From Ornithodoros turicata (Eukaryota; Arthropoda; Arachnida; Ixodida; Argasidae), in contig NC_088201.1 in assembly GCF_037126465.1 (NCBI RefSeq), positions 228,228,016 through 228,292,015 on the forward strand: a stretch of 64,000 nucleotides of DNA. Reading direction: 5' to 3'. Position numbers and translations under genes: made by a program. Each line of letters begins with the position of its first letter. Position 1 is the first letter of the stretch. The notes under the pieces were generated by a model. That model did no database searches and had not been told where the DNA came from. It was given only the letters and a program-made list of their open reading frames with translations. Below, in pieces: positions 31,793 to 42,248 of this stretch.

Positions 31793-31846
31793 CTTGGACT
31801 TCGACTCGGGATGACTCCGGTCTGGTACGCTGAACAGTGTTGGCCA

Positions 31847-31854
31847 CTTTTATA
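31847..31854 (-). promoter_or_regulatory. TATA box of the lipocalin gene
   Basis: TATAAAAG on the minus strand, 55 bases upstream of the ATG. A TTCAGC initiator-like sequence lies about 25-30 bases downstream of it. This predicts a 5' UTR of roughly 30 nt. Confidence 0.7.
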
Positions 31855-31911
31855 CTCCTTGCTGCGGGTTGGTTTAGGAAACGATTCGCACAATAAGCCA
31901 TAAGGCGCGGG

Positions 31912-32165
31912 CTCAGGTTTCGAGTATCGCGCTGCTCAAAACTTGTCTTCCAGGAATATTTCGCAGGGCTGTAAGATGTACCAGCCAGTTCGTCCACGGA
32001 GATGCGTAAATAAGAAGGTTTACTTCTCCACGAAACATGGCAGCTGGAGCCGCGACTGTGAAATTTAATTCTTCTGGCCATTGCAGACGTGGTAGTCGAA
32101 ACGTGGAACGAAACGTGACATGAGATGCCAACAACCTTGTCGTAACATGTGTTGTGATCTTTCCT
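31912..32165 (-). repeat. Lipocalin 5' flank, copy 1 of a local duplication
   Basis: The block TTCCAGGAATATTTCGCAG...AAGAAGGTTTACTTCTC...GCTGGAGCCGCGACTGTGAAATTT...GCAGACGTGGTAGTC...CTTGTCGTAACAT is repeated at 32270-32500, and a diverged part recurs at 36850-37010. Copy 1 sits immediately upstream of the lipocalin promoter. Confidence 0.75.
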
Positions 32166-32179
32166 CCTTTCCCCTGTTT

Positions 32180-32258
32180 CTTCTTCTTTAATAAACATAC
32201 CCCTCTTTTTTAAGGGATCAGTTTCGAATCAGCTAGTGAGTTAGCCTCACCAATCGGA
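32180..32258 (+). repeat. Short interspersed repeat (AAGGGATCAGTTTC)
   Basis: Second copy of the repeat at 21065-21170. It sits exactly between the two copies of the duplicated lipocalin flank. Confidence 0.6.
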
Positions 32259-32264
32259 ACACTT

Positions 32265-32530
32265 TGAACTTATCTTCCAGGAATATTTCGCAGTGCTGTA
32301 AAATGTACCAGCCAATTCGTCTACGGAGAGGCGTAAATAAGAAGGTTTACTTCTCTACTAAGAACGAAACATGCCAGCTGGAGCCGCGACTGTGAAATTT
32401 CTTCTGGCAGGCCATTGCAGACGTGGTAGTCAAAACGTGGAACAATGTGATGAGATGCAAGCAAACTTGTCGTAACATATCTTGTGATCTCTTCTTAACT
32501 GACGTCTCTCATCGCTATGCTGTTGCCCCT
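32265..32530 (-). repeat. Lipocalin 5' flank, copy 2
   Basis: About 90% similar to 31912-32165 over its length. No exon-1-like ATG with signal peptide follows this copy before copy 1 begins. Confidence 0.75.
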
Positions 32531-33790
32531 GACATAATCACACCGCGTCCATTTGGAGTTCGTGTAATTATGAGTGCAAGTGCCCCTTATGAAAATGGTT
32601 TATGAAAATTTTATAGAATTAATTGTATTCAAATCAACTATAGTATTTGTATACACCATGGCGTATAGAGACTATGCATTTTTTTATAGCTATTTGGAAC
32701 AAATTGTATACACTCACCCTTATACCAATGTACACTCAGTTATCTATACAAAGTGTATTGGACTCTGACGTTAAGATTACTATTGGTAGTACATGTCTCT
32801 TCTTCTGTCCTTCGTGCGTATGTGTATCCAATTTCTGATTCAGATGAGCTGTGCCCGTCGAGTTCCCACACGGGCAGTCGCGTTACACGAGAACAAAATA
32901 ATATTAATAATGATGATGATAAAACAGAAATACACCACGGCCATCGAACACGTAACACTAAATTTTATTAGTGTACACAAGTTAGCATCCAGTCCCGTGG
33001 CATCCGCACGGTGCGCGCTGGGGTTATTTTTCGTTCTTTATTGCACCTGGTCCCCCCCCCCCCTTACTTGGGTTTCTTCAGAATTCGAGCAACAGAGAAC
33101 ATCTTGAGTAGTGGGTGACAGTACTGCTAAGCCCTGTCCGTTTAACGCACATGTATACAGGGTGATCCACCAACCATGATCGAAATTCATAGTAAAAAAC
33201 GTAGGCCCCGGAGAGACATGCGGTCAAGGGATTTTCTTCTGCCAATAACTTTTGCCACATATTGGTAACATTTTTATTTCATTTCAATTGACGGAAAGCT
33301 AATTTCTCGAATTGAACTTCGAAATTTCCCAAGGCAACCTAACGTTTTCTTTGCGGAAATGGGTTCCCCGTGGTCACTTTACTCAGTACTCGCTCTCCTA
33401 GCCAATGACGGACCCCACTGAGAGAAGCTGCAGCTCGCGAGGGAACCGGTTACGGAAACATCGCGGTGACCTCGCGGAGCAATACAGCACAGAAACCATA
33501 GTGCGCACGTGCAATAGAATATTGGGGGTTTTTGGTACAATTTGAACTGGCTACCTCGGATTGGACAAGTGGGAATATGTTTAGAGTTGGCCTCACTTCT
33601 CGATATTACAACAAAATTAATGTGTAAGCGTCCCGCATTCTCAGTGGCTGATGATGCGCGACGTCAAAATGACGTGTCGCTATTGTCGTCAGGACATCGC
33701 AGGGCGGGGCATGAGGGCGAAAGAGTGCAGTGAATATTCAGTCGGTTTGGAGCCATTATTTACATTTTGGCGACAACATTTATTTGAAAA
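32531..33790. other. No gene recognised
   Basis: AT-rich DNA with a C run at 33053-33063. At 33157 a TACAGGGTGATCCACC sequence resembles the end of a TA-inserting fold-back element, but its partner end is not found. The remaining short frames have no family features. Confidence 0.4.
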
Positions 33791-33793
33791 CGT

Positions 33794-34075
33794 TCACCGT
33801 CGGTAACGTATCACAATGTATTTACAAAAAGTTCGTCTCGTATACCTGTTTATTTCCCCTTTAAGGAACCCAGAAAGTATGGAACAGGAAGGTTGGTAGC
33901 GTGGCCAATGAAGAAGAATGTGCTCCAGATCCTCAAGAGCACCACAGTGACAGCACCTGGGAGGATCAACTTGTCTCAAGCGGTAGCGCCACTGAGCTGT
34001 AAAAGTCACGCCGAGTAGCATTCGACGAATTAATGCAGCATCTTCAACCCGAACCACAGCATTGCTGAAACGCAC
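33794..34075 (-). mobile_element. LINE ORF2 C-terminal fragment (RNase H-type)
   Basis: Minus strand reads VEDAALIRRMLLGVTFTAQWRYRLRQVDPP then CCHCGALEDLEHILLHWPRY, closely related to 29.7 and 36.1 kb. The last Cys of the knuckle is changed to Trp. Short, internal fragment. Confidence 0.8.
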
Positions 34076-34139
34076 ACGCTTTGCGCAACGTCCATACAGG
34101 CGTCACCAGGGAATGTGAAAGAAAACGCTGTTGGAGCCT

Positions 34140-34330
34140 CGTTTCACTTTATTTATTATAATTCGATTTACGTTTAGTTTGTACGGTGCATTTCACAAAC
34201 GTTATTATGGACGATACGTTCATCGTTTCAAACCTCAAGGATGTCACCTCATTTGTAATACCTCCTTCAAAGGAGCATGAAAACACTCGAAGAAAAAGAA
34301 AAGAAAAAGAAGAGTCATAAGAAGTGGAAA
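34140..34330 (+). repeat. Repeat shared with 35535-35720
   Basis: ATTCGATTTACGTTTA...ATGGACGATAC...CAAGGATGTCAC...AAAGGAGCATG...CTCGAA..AAAAGAAAAG occurs in the same order in both places. It may be the tail of the RNase H-type LINE or a separate repeat. Confidence 0.6.
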
Positions 34331-35090
34331 TTAGGACTAGATGTCATGGGATATGTATTCGCAGCAAAAGTATGACTCCAGCACTCCATTCTGAGGCGCG
34401 TAAGTGAGCTTCCAATCTGGTCAGAAACAGCGCTCCCCTCGTCTGCTGGTGGCAGGGATTTCCTTACACCCTTAGGGGGGTGTACACCCTCCCTGCATTT
34501 TTGTAACCCCCCCCCCCCCTGAGATTTCTCAGGTGACCCCACCACCAACCACCAGCTGGGTCATCAACACGTTCTCATAGTGAGTCCGGTGCAGCAAATT
34601 ACATCCTGTACTGTCAAACTTGGGCTCTAAGACCACAGTCATGCGGATGATCGTACCAGTTATTTCTCCAAAATAATTTCAAAGTGACTGTTCAATGCAT
34701 ATATTGCGCGCATATACGAGCAAAAATGCGTGCGGGCACGCAAACTCAATGTGCATCAACAAGAACCATTTGCGCCCAACTCAATCGAGAGAGGTATTCT
34801 GCTTTTTCCGTCTAAGGTTTCCACCGTAGGTTGCTAGGTATTCAATGAGCTTCGTGGGACAAGGCGCTAGTCTTCTTTGTTTGTCAGTCGGGCGATTATG
34901 CATCTTAATGTTGAAATGCCGTCCGTAATGAATCTGTATTCTAATGTATACTGTGTTCTAGCGTTATAACATGTACAAATAAAACGGGAAAAGCTGTGCG
35001 GATATATGTCACCATTGTGCCACGATTCTTTCCGTGTCTAAGAAAAATTCCGTAAGTGAAATCTTCATCAAGCGTAACACCCCCCCCCCC
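34331..35090. other. No gene recognised
   Basis: Contains a TTAGGGGGGTGTACACCCTC inverted repeat near 34471, a C run at 34507-34519 and another at 35079-35091. Otherwise no structure seen. Confidence 0.4.
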
Positions 35091-35094
35091 CGCC

Positions 35095-35365
35095 CTCCCT
35101 GGTAACCTAGGTCGTGCTGCAGACTGGAAGGTGGAGGGTTCGAATCCTACCGCCGGCTTTGCTGTCTCAGGTTTTCCCTGGGTCTTCCGAAGACTTTCCA
35201 GACGAATGTCGGCCCAGTTCCCCCTGAAGTCTGCCCAGGACGCAAACTAACCCCTCATGTCCCCCACTCCTTCCTGCTGTCCTCTCTCCATCTATCCACG
35301 TCTGTACGCTGCTCATAGCCACAGTTGCTCCGCGGCGCTAACACGGAATTTAAAAAAAAGAAAAG
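35095..35365 (+). mobile_element. tRNA-headed SINE (Ruka-like)
   Basis: Box B GGGTTCGAATCC at about 35138-35149, then the shared body GACTTTCCAGACGAATGTCG...CCCCTGAAGTC...TACGCTGCTCATAGCCACAG and the tail GGCGCTAACACGGAATTTAAAAAAAAG. About 90% similar to 719-1003 through the body; the head is shortened. Confidence 0.8.
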
Positions 35366-35795
35366 CCTTGTGTTTATGCACTTTGTGAGGCTGTCTCCTC
35401 GCCTTTCTTTTCTTGTTTGTATTATCTTGCTTTTTTTCTTTTTGGGTATTTTGTAAATGATATTGTCCATTGTCATGTCATAACAGCCCTTCCACTCTTC
35501 AATGGCTCGCGGCTCTGACGGCATTTTAAATAAATAAATTCGATTTACGTTTATTTTGCGCGACTTATTTCATCAAGGTTGTATGGACGATACATTCTTC
35601 ATTTTAAAGTGCAAGGATGTCACTTTAGTTCATACCTTCCTTAAAGGAGCATGGAAGGACTCGAAAAAAGAAAAGAAAAAGGAAACGTAATGAGAAATAC
35701 AAATGGGGGGCCAGGAGCCCTCCGACATGCATTCGCGCAAAAAAAAAAAAAAAAAAACATGACAGCAGCGGGCAATCCTGATGCGCAAGAGCAAC

Positions 35796-36740
35796 AACAA
35801 CTTCATTTTGACTTTGGAGAGTGGGGAGGTTCATCGCCAGAGACGATACTCTACGCCATTGCTGGTGGGAATGTGGGGAATGAAATAAAGAGCCCCTTCA
35901 CAATAACGATCGAAGTCCAATGGTGTCCAGAAATGTCAAAAGAGCTTTGAGCGCAGATTGTTGCTGGGCTGGATTGGGCCAGGGGCCAAGCAATTTCGAG
36001 AGGGAGAAGGGGCGAGAGTCCAGCTGACGAAGAGACTCGGAGAGTGCGGTTCGGGAAGGTTGGTAGTGGGGGCAATGAAGAAGAATATGATCCAGATCCT
36101 CTAGAGCACCACAGTGGCAGCAGGTGGGAGAGTCAACTTGTCTCAAGCGGTAGCACCACTGAGCTGTAAAAGTCACATCGAGGCGCATTCGGTGAATTAA
36201 TGCAGCATTTTGACGAGAGGTGTTTCGTGGCATGCGGAAAGCGAGCGTTGTATCAACTCTGCTCAACATAGAGGGGGGGAGAATGTCGGGTGCCCATTGG
36301 CGGGAAGCAAGGGTGTCACTAAGCGTCGCAGAATTGAACGGCGGTCTCCTCTCAGCAGAACAATACTGGTCCGTTTCCGATACGAGAGTGCTGCTTCTGC
36401 GGCGCTGTCGGCCTGCTCGTTCCCCACGACGCCACAATGGGCTGGAACCCACTGGAGAACTAGCCTGCGGCCTTGTGGGTCAGAAATGGTAGTGGTGAGG
36501 CTGGTGGTCAAAGGGTTCGTCGTTGTCGGTCTTACAGAGGTGAGCAAGGTCGGAAATGCTGCTTGTCTCGGTGGTGGTGGTGGTGGTGGTGGTGATAGGG
36601 CTTGCCGTTGTCGGCCTCACGTATGTGGGCAACGACACGACTCACGCCCTGGGGGAATGTGCGTCCTGGGCCGACTTCTAAGGCCGCTTGTCTCGGCCGC
36701 TAGTCCGCGTGTAAGGTCAGTCACCCAATAGCGAGGGTTC
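35796..36740 (-). mobile_element. LINE ORF2 C-terminus with RNase H domain and 3' end
   Basis: Minus strand: RNase H motif WVPAHCGVVGNEQADSAAEA at 36263-36547, frame change, then MLSRVDTTLAFRMPRN, HRMRLDVTFTAQWCYRLRQ, CCHCGALEDLDHILLHCPHY and the Leu-rich tail (35898-36452). The 3' end is near 35800 (AAAATGAAGTTGTTGTTGC). The RNase H plus CCHC tail fits I-type and related LINEs. Upstream, a (GGT)n run at 36572-36596 interrupts the frame. Dead copy. Confidence 0.85.
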
Positions 36741-37275
36741 TTTTTTTTTCTTCTTCTTCTTTTTTGCAGTTGCATTTCACGACGCCTAGATTAGTCGCTT
36801 TCGCTAGCAGATGCTTCCCGGTAGCTGATAAACCGTAGCAACAGCAGGATTACTTTTCTAACAGCGAAGCACGGCCACGATTATGAAATTTCTAACCGCC
36901 GGTCGAATCCTTGAAGAATATGATGAGATGGCAACAACCTTGATGCAACATAGATTGCCGCGCTGTCTTGATTGACGGCTCTCATCGTAACGTCGTTCCC
37001 CTGCAGACCAGGCAGATGTGGAGTTGATGTACTTACAGTTGCGACTGCTTAATAAAGTACTGCAGGTGGAGTAAATTTCGTACTCGTTGGGAGCTGGCTC
37101 TGGCGCAGCTGGACAGGATAATCACTACAGTTTGTCTCTTTTGCGTTACAGGGGATAAAGTTTAGAGAAATCACGTGAAAAGGTGTCTCTCAACTCACAA
37201 GGCAGCAATAAGGGAGTATTCGGAGACGGGCACTCTACGCGAGTCCGCAGAGGGAAACACGTGTTTACCCCATGG
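36741..37275. other. Diverged third copy of the lipocalin 5' flank and spacer
   Basis: 36850-37010 resembles the duplicated flank at 31.9 and 32.3 kb (GATTACTTTTCTAAC..., GATGAGATGGCAACAACCTTG...). No signal-peptide exon follows it. Confidence 0.5.
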
Positions 37276-37440
37276 CAGACATGTACAAGATACTCAAAAT
37301 GTATTTAAGATCAGATAATAAACACTAACGTTAGAATGTAACTAAGATAGAGTATAAATACTTGAAAATTAATGTAATTACGATAGAGTACAAAATACTT
37401 CAAAAAGTATTTGAAATACAATTAAGATGCTATTGATCCT
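37276..37440 (+). mobile_element. hAT element end (fragment)
   Basis: Starts CAGACATGTACAAGATACTC and continues with AAAATACTTCAAAAAGTATTTG-type subterminal repeats like the elements at 10117 and 45557. The other end is not found. Confidence 0.55.
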
Positions 37441-38260
37441 TGAACGCAAAAAGTCACCGTTCACTGGTCAATGCACGAATCACCTTAACTCCGCGCACTA
37501 CACTAACCTCCGCGGTGTATTAGGAGTCATCTGAACACAAGTCCCAAAAAGATGACAAAGATATACCACATAACTCCACCAAGTATAGACCTGTTGCGCT
37601 GGGCCAGGTGGCGCTGCAAACATTGTGTGTCAGCGCCGCTCGTGGCGACCTTTTCAACACAGGACCGCTCCCTAGCAGACGACACTCAGTCTACGCTGGC
37701 TAAGTTTGTGTGGCATTATCGTTTATCATCTGCTTTACGGATAGAAAAAGTCAAAAGGATCGACAAATTCCTACAAGAAAGTTGCTGAAACACGTGTACA
37801 ATGTGCAGCACGATGTACATATGCAGAACGCGTGTATGTCGCGAATGACGCTGTTTGTTAGAGTGTTTAATGTGCTTCTCTGGTGCATTGGGGGCGCCAA
37901 AGTATAAAGTTCATTCTGAGAAAAGTCATGCTCAACAAGAACAAGGCAAAGATTAATTCGCAGGGTGCTTATCGAATTCAATGGGGACTTAACAAAACGT
38001 TCGCCGTTATTATTGGAAGATAGTTGAACAATAATAACACGACATCTAAATTAAACACATACTGTTTTATGATTCAACGCCCAAATAGTCGCTCTTTCCT
38101 GGGACCTCTGGTTATGTTCTCCGCGTGCGGAATGTTCAGGACTCTACCATGAACACAGAATAAACATCTATTGGGCAACGCAGTACCGATGATTTCGAAG
38201 CGTTTTCGGGCACAGCCATGCAGCTTGTGCAAACTTCTCGACTATTTAAATTTGTAATCA
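37441..38260. other. No gene recognised
   Basis: Frames of 65-78 codons with no family signature. No repeats recognised by eye. Confidence 0.35.
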
Positions 38261-38261
38261 G

Positions 38262-38262
38262 C

Positions 38263-38296
<34 letters not shown>
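38262..38296. repeat. (TA)n microsatellite
   Basis: About 17 TA units immediately outside the left end of the palindrome; the right side has only CATATATT. The palindrome seems to have landed in a TA tract. Confidence 0.95.
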
Positions 38297-38298
<2 letters not shown>

Positions 38299-38395
38299 CT
38301 GAAATGAAAATTGAAACACAGACTACGAAGGTACGGGAAGTAAGAAAAAAGGGGTAATTTATTTACATTTAAGATACTTGGAATGCTAAAAGGGT

Positions 38396-38445
38396 TGTCG
38401 ACGTTTCGACAGTGGCACTGTCTTCGTCAGGACTAAAGATGCGTA
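38396..38445 (-). ncRNA. Hammerhead ribozyme-like core (left arm)
   Basis: Minus strand: GTC before CTGACGA (38430-38424), hairpin GACAGT/ACTGTC, GAAA (38407-38404), CGTC, then GAC, which can pair with the GTC upstream as a 3-bp helix I. Helix III is only a self-complementary ACGT. One A separates CTGACGA from helix II, which is not in the strict consensus. Activity unproven. Confidence 0.5.
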
Positions 38446-38816
38446 GCTGATTACACATTTCTTAAATAGGTTTGCTACATGACGTCATAATCAGTACGGG
38501 CACGCCACAGGCGTTTGTCAGTGAGTCAGATTCGGGAATATTCCAGAAGGTCAAGTCCGGGTGGTGATGTCATTCGCCGTAGGTCACTGTCCGCTTTCGG
38601 GAAAATTCCGGGCAGGGTCAGTGCAAAGTTTGAAGCAGCACTCACCCTGCCCGGAATTTTCCCGAAAGCGGACAGTGACCTACGGCGAATGACATCACCA
38701 CCCGGACTTGACCTTCTGGAATATTCCCGAATCTGACTCACTGACAAACGCCTGTGGCGTGCCCGTACTGATTATGACGTCATGTAGCAAACCTATTTAA
38801 GAAATGTGTAATCAGC

Positions 38817-38866
38817 TACGCATCTTTAGTCCTGACGAAGACAGTGCCACTGTCGAAACGTCGACA
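38817..38866 (+). ncRNA. Hammerhead ribozyme-like core (right arm)
   Basis: Mirror image of the left-arm core: CTGACGA 38832-38838, helix II 38840-38845 with 38849-38854, GAAA 38855-38858, predicted cut after GTC at 38862. Same caveats as the left arm. Confidence 0.5.
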
Positions 38867-38997
38867 ACCCTTTTAGCATTCCAAGTATCTTAAATGTAAA
38901 TAAATTACCCCTTTTTTCTTACTTCCCGTACCTTCGTAGTCTGTGTTTCAATTTTCATTTCAGCTACATATATTCGCGGTCGTCCGAACCCCATTCA

Positions 38998-39599
38998 CCA
39001 TAAGCGTATCGCGGGAGCGCATGACCTGCAAGTATGCCAGCGCCGCGCAACGGATGTTCCTGGGTTTGAGACCTCTCGCCTAGCGAACATTCGCCACCTC
39101 TCGGTTGGGTCCGTCATTGCTCTCGTGGCGCCGGCGGGCGGGGCTACCCACCTGCTGTTGCTATTCAATCTCTGCTGACGCTGTTTTGATCAGTGCGTGG
39201 CGCGACGTAATCTTTGTCTTATCGGAATCGAGAAGAAAAGTGAAACAGGCGCATGTCGTAGCATACTTGCATTTATTGTAATGTATAGTTATCTGTTCGT
39301 TTGCGAAGGATGCATCGTATGTCATCACATCCGTCTGTTTCACTTTCCTTCTTGATCCCGATAAGACGGTGATGTCGTAAAAGATTACACCGCGCCACGC
39401 ACTCATCAAAACATCGTCAACAGAGATTGAATAGCAACAGCAGGTGGGTCTCCCCGCTCGCCGGCGCCACGAGAGCAATGACGGACCCAACCGAGAGGTG
39501 GCGAATGTTCGCTAGGCGCGAGGTCTCAAACCCAGGAGCATCCGTTGCGCGGCGCTGGCATACTTGCAGGTCATGCGCTTCCCGCGATACGCTTATGTG
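38998..39599. mobile_element. Second long palindromic element, about 600 bp
   Basis: Left arm from ATAAGCGTATCGCGGGAGCGCATGACC mirrors the right arm (x pairs with about 78596-x), with several substitutions and 1-bp indels, to a centre near 39298. The right outer end reads TACAGGGTCGGACACAC on the complement; the left equivalent is degraded (GTCGTCCGAACCCC). It begins 30 bp after the first palindrome ends. No protein is encoded. Confidence 0.75.
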
Positions 39600-40582
39600 T
39601 GTCCGACCCTGTACATGCTCGTGTACCTCCTGTACATGTGCACAAGCTTTGGTTCCGTACGCATATTTAACAAAAAGTTATAGACAACAAACAGTTATAT
39701 ATATGGGGTTCCTGGTGACGGTGGCCCAATGAAATAATTGCTTAAAACAAGTGAGCTCGTGAATGTAATTCATGACTGTAAGACCCAGAGGCTAGGGACG
39801 ACGAAAACAGACACATACAAATGGTTCCAAACTCTGTCTGTGTGTGTCTGTTTTCGTCGTCCCTAGACTCGGGATGTTACTGTCACACAGCGACAATTAT
39901 CCGTGGCATCGGTTGCACAGTCGACTTTTAGTATAAAAAGCGGAAAAATGCAAAGCAAATACAAGAAAACGAAATGTATGTATGGTCAAAGTTTTTGTGT
40001 TCTATTTCATTAGAATGGATGCCGATATTTGTCTACTGCAATAATTATACTTGGATATTACACAGCCGCAATGCAAGTCTATGACAGAAAATGGTAAGCG
40101 ACGGCAGTAGTGAGGAATAATTATTTCAGGGCTTCATATTTCAAGAATTAGCTTGCCCCTGAGTACAACAAAAATACCGCCGCCTGCATATCGCCAGCAG
40201 CCGGAATAGCGCTGCCGGAAATGCGCTGCCATTTCTTTCGGGGATGTCTTTTCCGGGGACATTTCTTGGGCGGGCAAGAGCCACCTTCTTGCTGCTATGG
40301 CACCGTACGACACAACCGTAGTTTGCAATTTTTAATAGAGTTCGATTCAAGTAGAGTAAAGCTCGATTTCGGAACAACAACAACAACAAAAAAAAGAAAA
40401 AGACGGCGAACTCTTTGACGCGTCCTACCCGTTGCTATCTGTTATGCATACAAGGCGTGAGCTGCCGCGTGTTGTAGCATTCCGACGGTAGGGGTCAGAG
40501 TGGCGCTCCAGTCACCCTCCTCAAGCTTTAGCACAACAGCTCCATATGTGACCTGAGATGAGTATACGTGATTGAGAGCTAA
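39600..40582. other. Unassigned, with one short hairpin
   Basis: 39791-39867 is a hairpin: CTAGGGACGACGAAAACAGA...TCTGTTTTCGTCGTCCCTAG. No coding evidence in the remainder. Confidence 0.45.
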
Positions 40583-41025
40583 TAGCGAATTCGGGTGGTC
40601 ATTTCGTAGCAACACGGTCGAGCATTCGGAAATTGCTAGGTCGGCGACCGAGCTGGATCACGTGACCGTTGCCATCCGAGCATAATTGCTAGGAATCTAG
40701 CGGTTTTAGGTACTTGGATCGCGCTAGGAGCGTCGCGGTCGCCGTCTTCGAGTTCTGTCGTCTGCTAAACCATGTGATTTCAACATGCGGGCCAATGAGG
40801 GCACTCGCCACCGTTGCAGTGCGGATGTGACGACACCGGATACAGTTGAGCAATCTGCGGCTCGACCGTTTTGAGACCGGGCAAAAAAAGTGCTAGCTGG
40901 AAAATTCCGAGCGCTCGGAAAGAGCCACGCGAACATGCGAGATTTGCTTTATTTTGACCAAGCTAACATGACTGCTCGAGATCTGGCAAAAAAAGTTGCT
41001 ACGAAATGACCACCCGAAATCGCCA
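40583..41025. mobile_element. TIR element with TAA duplication (PIF/Harbinger-like)
   Basis: 443 bp. Ends TAGCGAATTCGGGTGGTCAT and (reverse) TGGCGATTTCGGGTGGTCAT continue into TTCGTAGCAAC. TAA lies on both sides (40580-40582, 41026-41028). No transposase. Confidence 0.72.
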
Positions 41026-41709
41026 TAAAAGACAGGTCAGGGCCCGCCTGCACGAGACCTTCCTAGAACAAGTGTTGCCCTAATGCATTAATGCACTAGG
41101 TTTAGGCTTGCAGTTAAGTGGCTTGCACGAACACTTCGACGAACGCCCTAAGTCAAGTGTTCTAAAGTGAATCGTGGCTACGAGCAGTACGTAGCAGTTT
41201 TCGGAGGGCTCTGATTGGTAGAAAGAGAACTTCCGGAGTTCATCCCAGGAAGTCGTGCGTTACTACTGGTCACTACATATGTTTGGATTGTGGGAAGTCG
41301 TCTGCTTCTGCCGTCGCACGTAAACAGTTCCACTTTTTGGCCTATACCTTACTTCATCGTAAGCGCCGTTTTTGTGTACCAATCACTCTCAAAACTCTTG
41401 ATAACTTCGACCTTGCTTCGGTCAAGAGCATGAGGTGCACGCTTCTGCGATGCCGTTGGAAACGGCATTTACTACTGTTAACTTACTAATCCTAATCATG
41501 GCCGTACAGGAAGCGGAGGGCCCAAGCTGCCATGCGCGTAGCGATGATGTTTTGAAGTGTTCAGTATCCATCTTCTTGGCTAATGGTAGGGCGTGATGCG
41601 CCAGTTTAGGTGTAGCCATGACGAACGAATCCAGGCTTGAAACTGAAACCACTGGAACCCCATCCCGTCAATGGGGGATGTCATGTCACCACGTGCAAGG
41701 CGGAAACCA

Positions 41710-42239
41710 CACTCTAAGAAAAAAAGGAGTAAAACGGGGAGTAATTGCAGCTTCTACTCCCCTAGTCTGCAATTACTCCCCATTTTAGTCCCCTAACCCG
41801 ACATTTAGTCCCGACGTTTACTCCCCAGGACTGCAAATTGTCACTAAACTTCAAGAATGGTCTCTTGAATGCAAGTCTACGTAAATATGTGCCCTTTGTC
41901 AATCTGAACGACATAAGGCTGTATAACTCAGACAACGTAGCAATTTTTCAGCCACAGAGAGTAAGAAACAGTTGGCGCATCTTTCTTCGCAAATTGTGCC
42001 CTAGTATGGCGCAAGAGTTTATATCACTCGATATATCACGGTTGACGGTTTGCTTCAAAGTATTTTAATGCATGCACACCAATTATGTGCCTGGGACTCT
42101 TACAACAGCGCCTGGAATGCGGTCTCCACTCTGTGACATTCATTTACTCCCGTGCATTTACTCCCGAAAGGGACTATTTTTTGTGGCAATGCATTTAGTC
42201 CCCAAAAGGAGTAAAAGTACTCCTTTTTTTCCTAGAGTG
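41710..42239. mobile_element. 530-bp TIR element with 9-bp flanking repeat
   Basis: Ends CACTCTAAGAAAAAAAGGAG and (reverse) CACTCTAGGAAAAAAAGGAG. Flanks CGGAAACCA (41701-41709) and CAGAAACCA (42240-42248) match at 8 of 9. Subterminal regions repeat ACTCCC/TTTAGTCCC. A 9-bp duplication would fit a Mutator-like element; the class is uncertain. Confidence 0.7.
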
Positions 42240-42248
42240 CAGAAACCA

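Larger units (their letters stand above)
38296..38966. mobile_element. 671-bp near-perfect palindrome with a hammerhead-like core in each arm
   Basis: Position x pairs with 77262-x from 38296/38966 inwards to 38624/38638 with only one mismatch noticed (38619/38643), leaving a 13-nt loop. Ends are AGCTGAAATG / CATTTCAGCT next to TA. Each arm encodes, outward-facing, CTGACGA, a GACAGT/ACTGTC hairpin, GAAA and CGTC (plus strand 38832-38862; minus strand 38430-38400). The identical 73-codon frames on both strands are a by-product of the symmetry. Structure suggests an inverted dimer of a short hammerhead-bearing retroelement (Penelope-like or retrozyme-like), which is inference. Confidence 0.85.

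Noticed and set aside
38515..38747. Identical 73-codon ORFs on opposite strands
   Set aside because: Pure consequence of the perfect palindrome. No domain, and no reason to expect translation.
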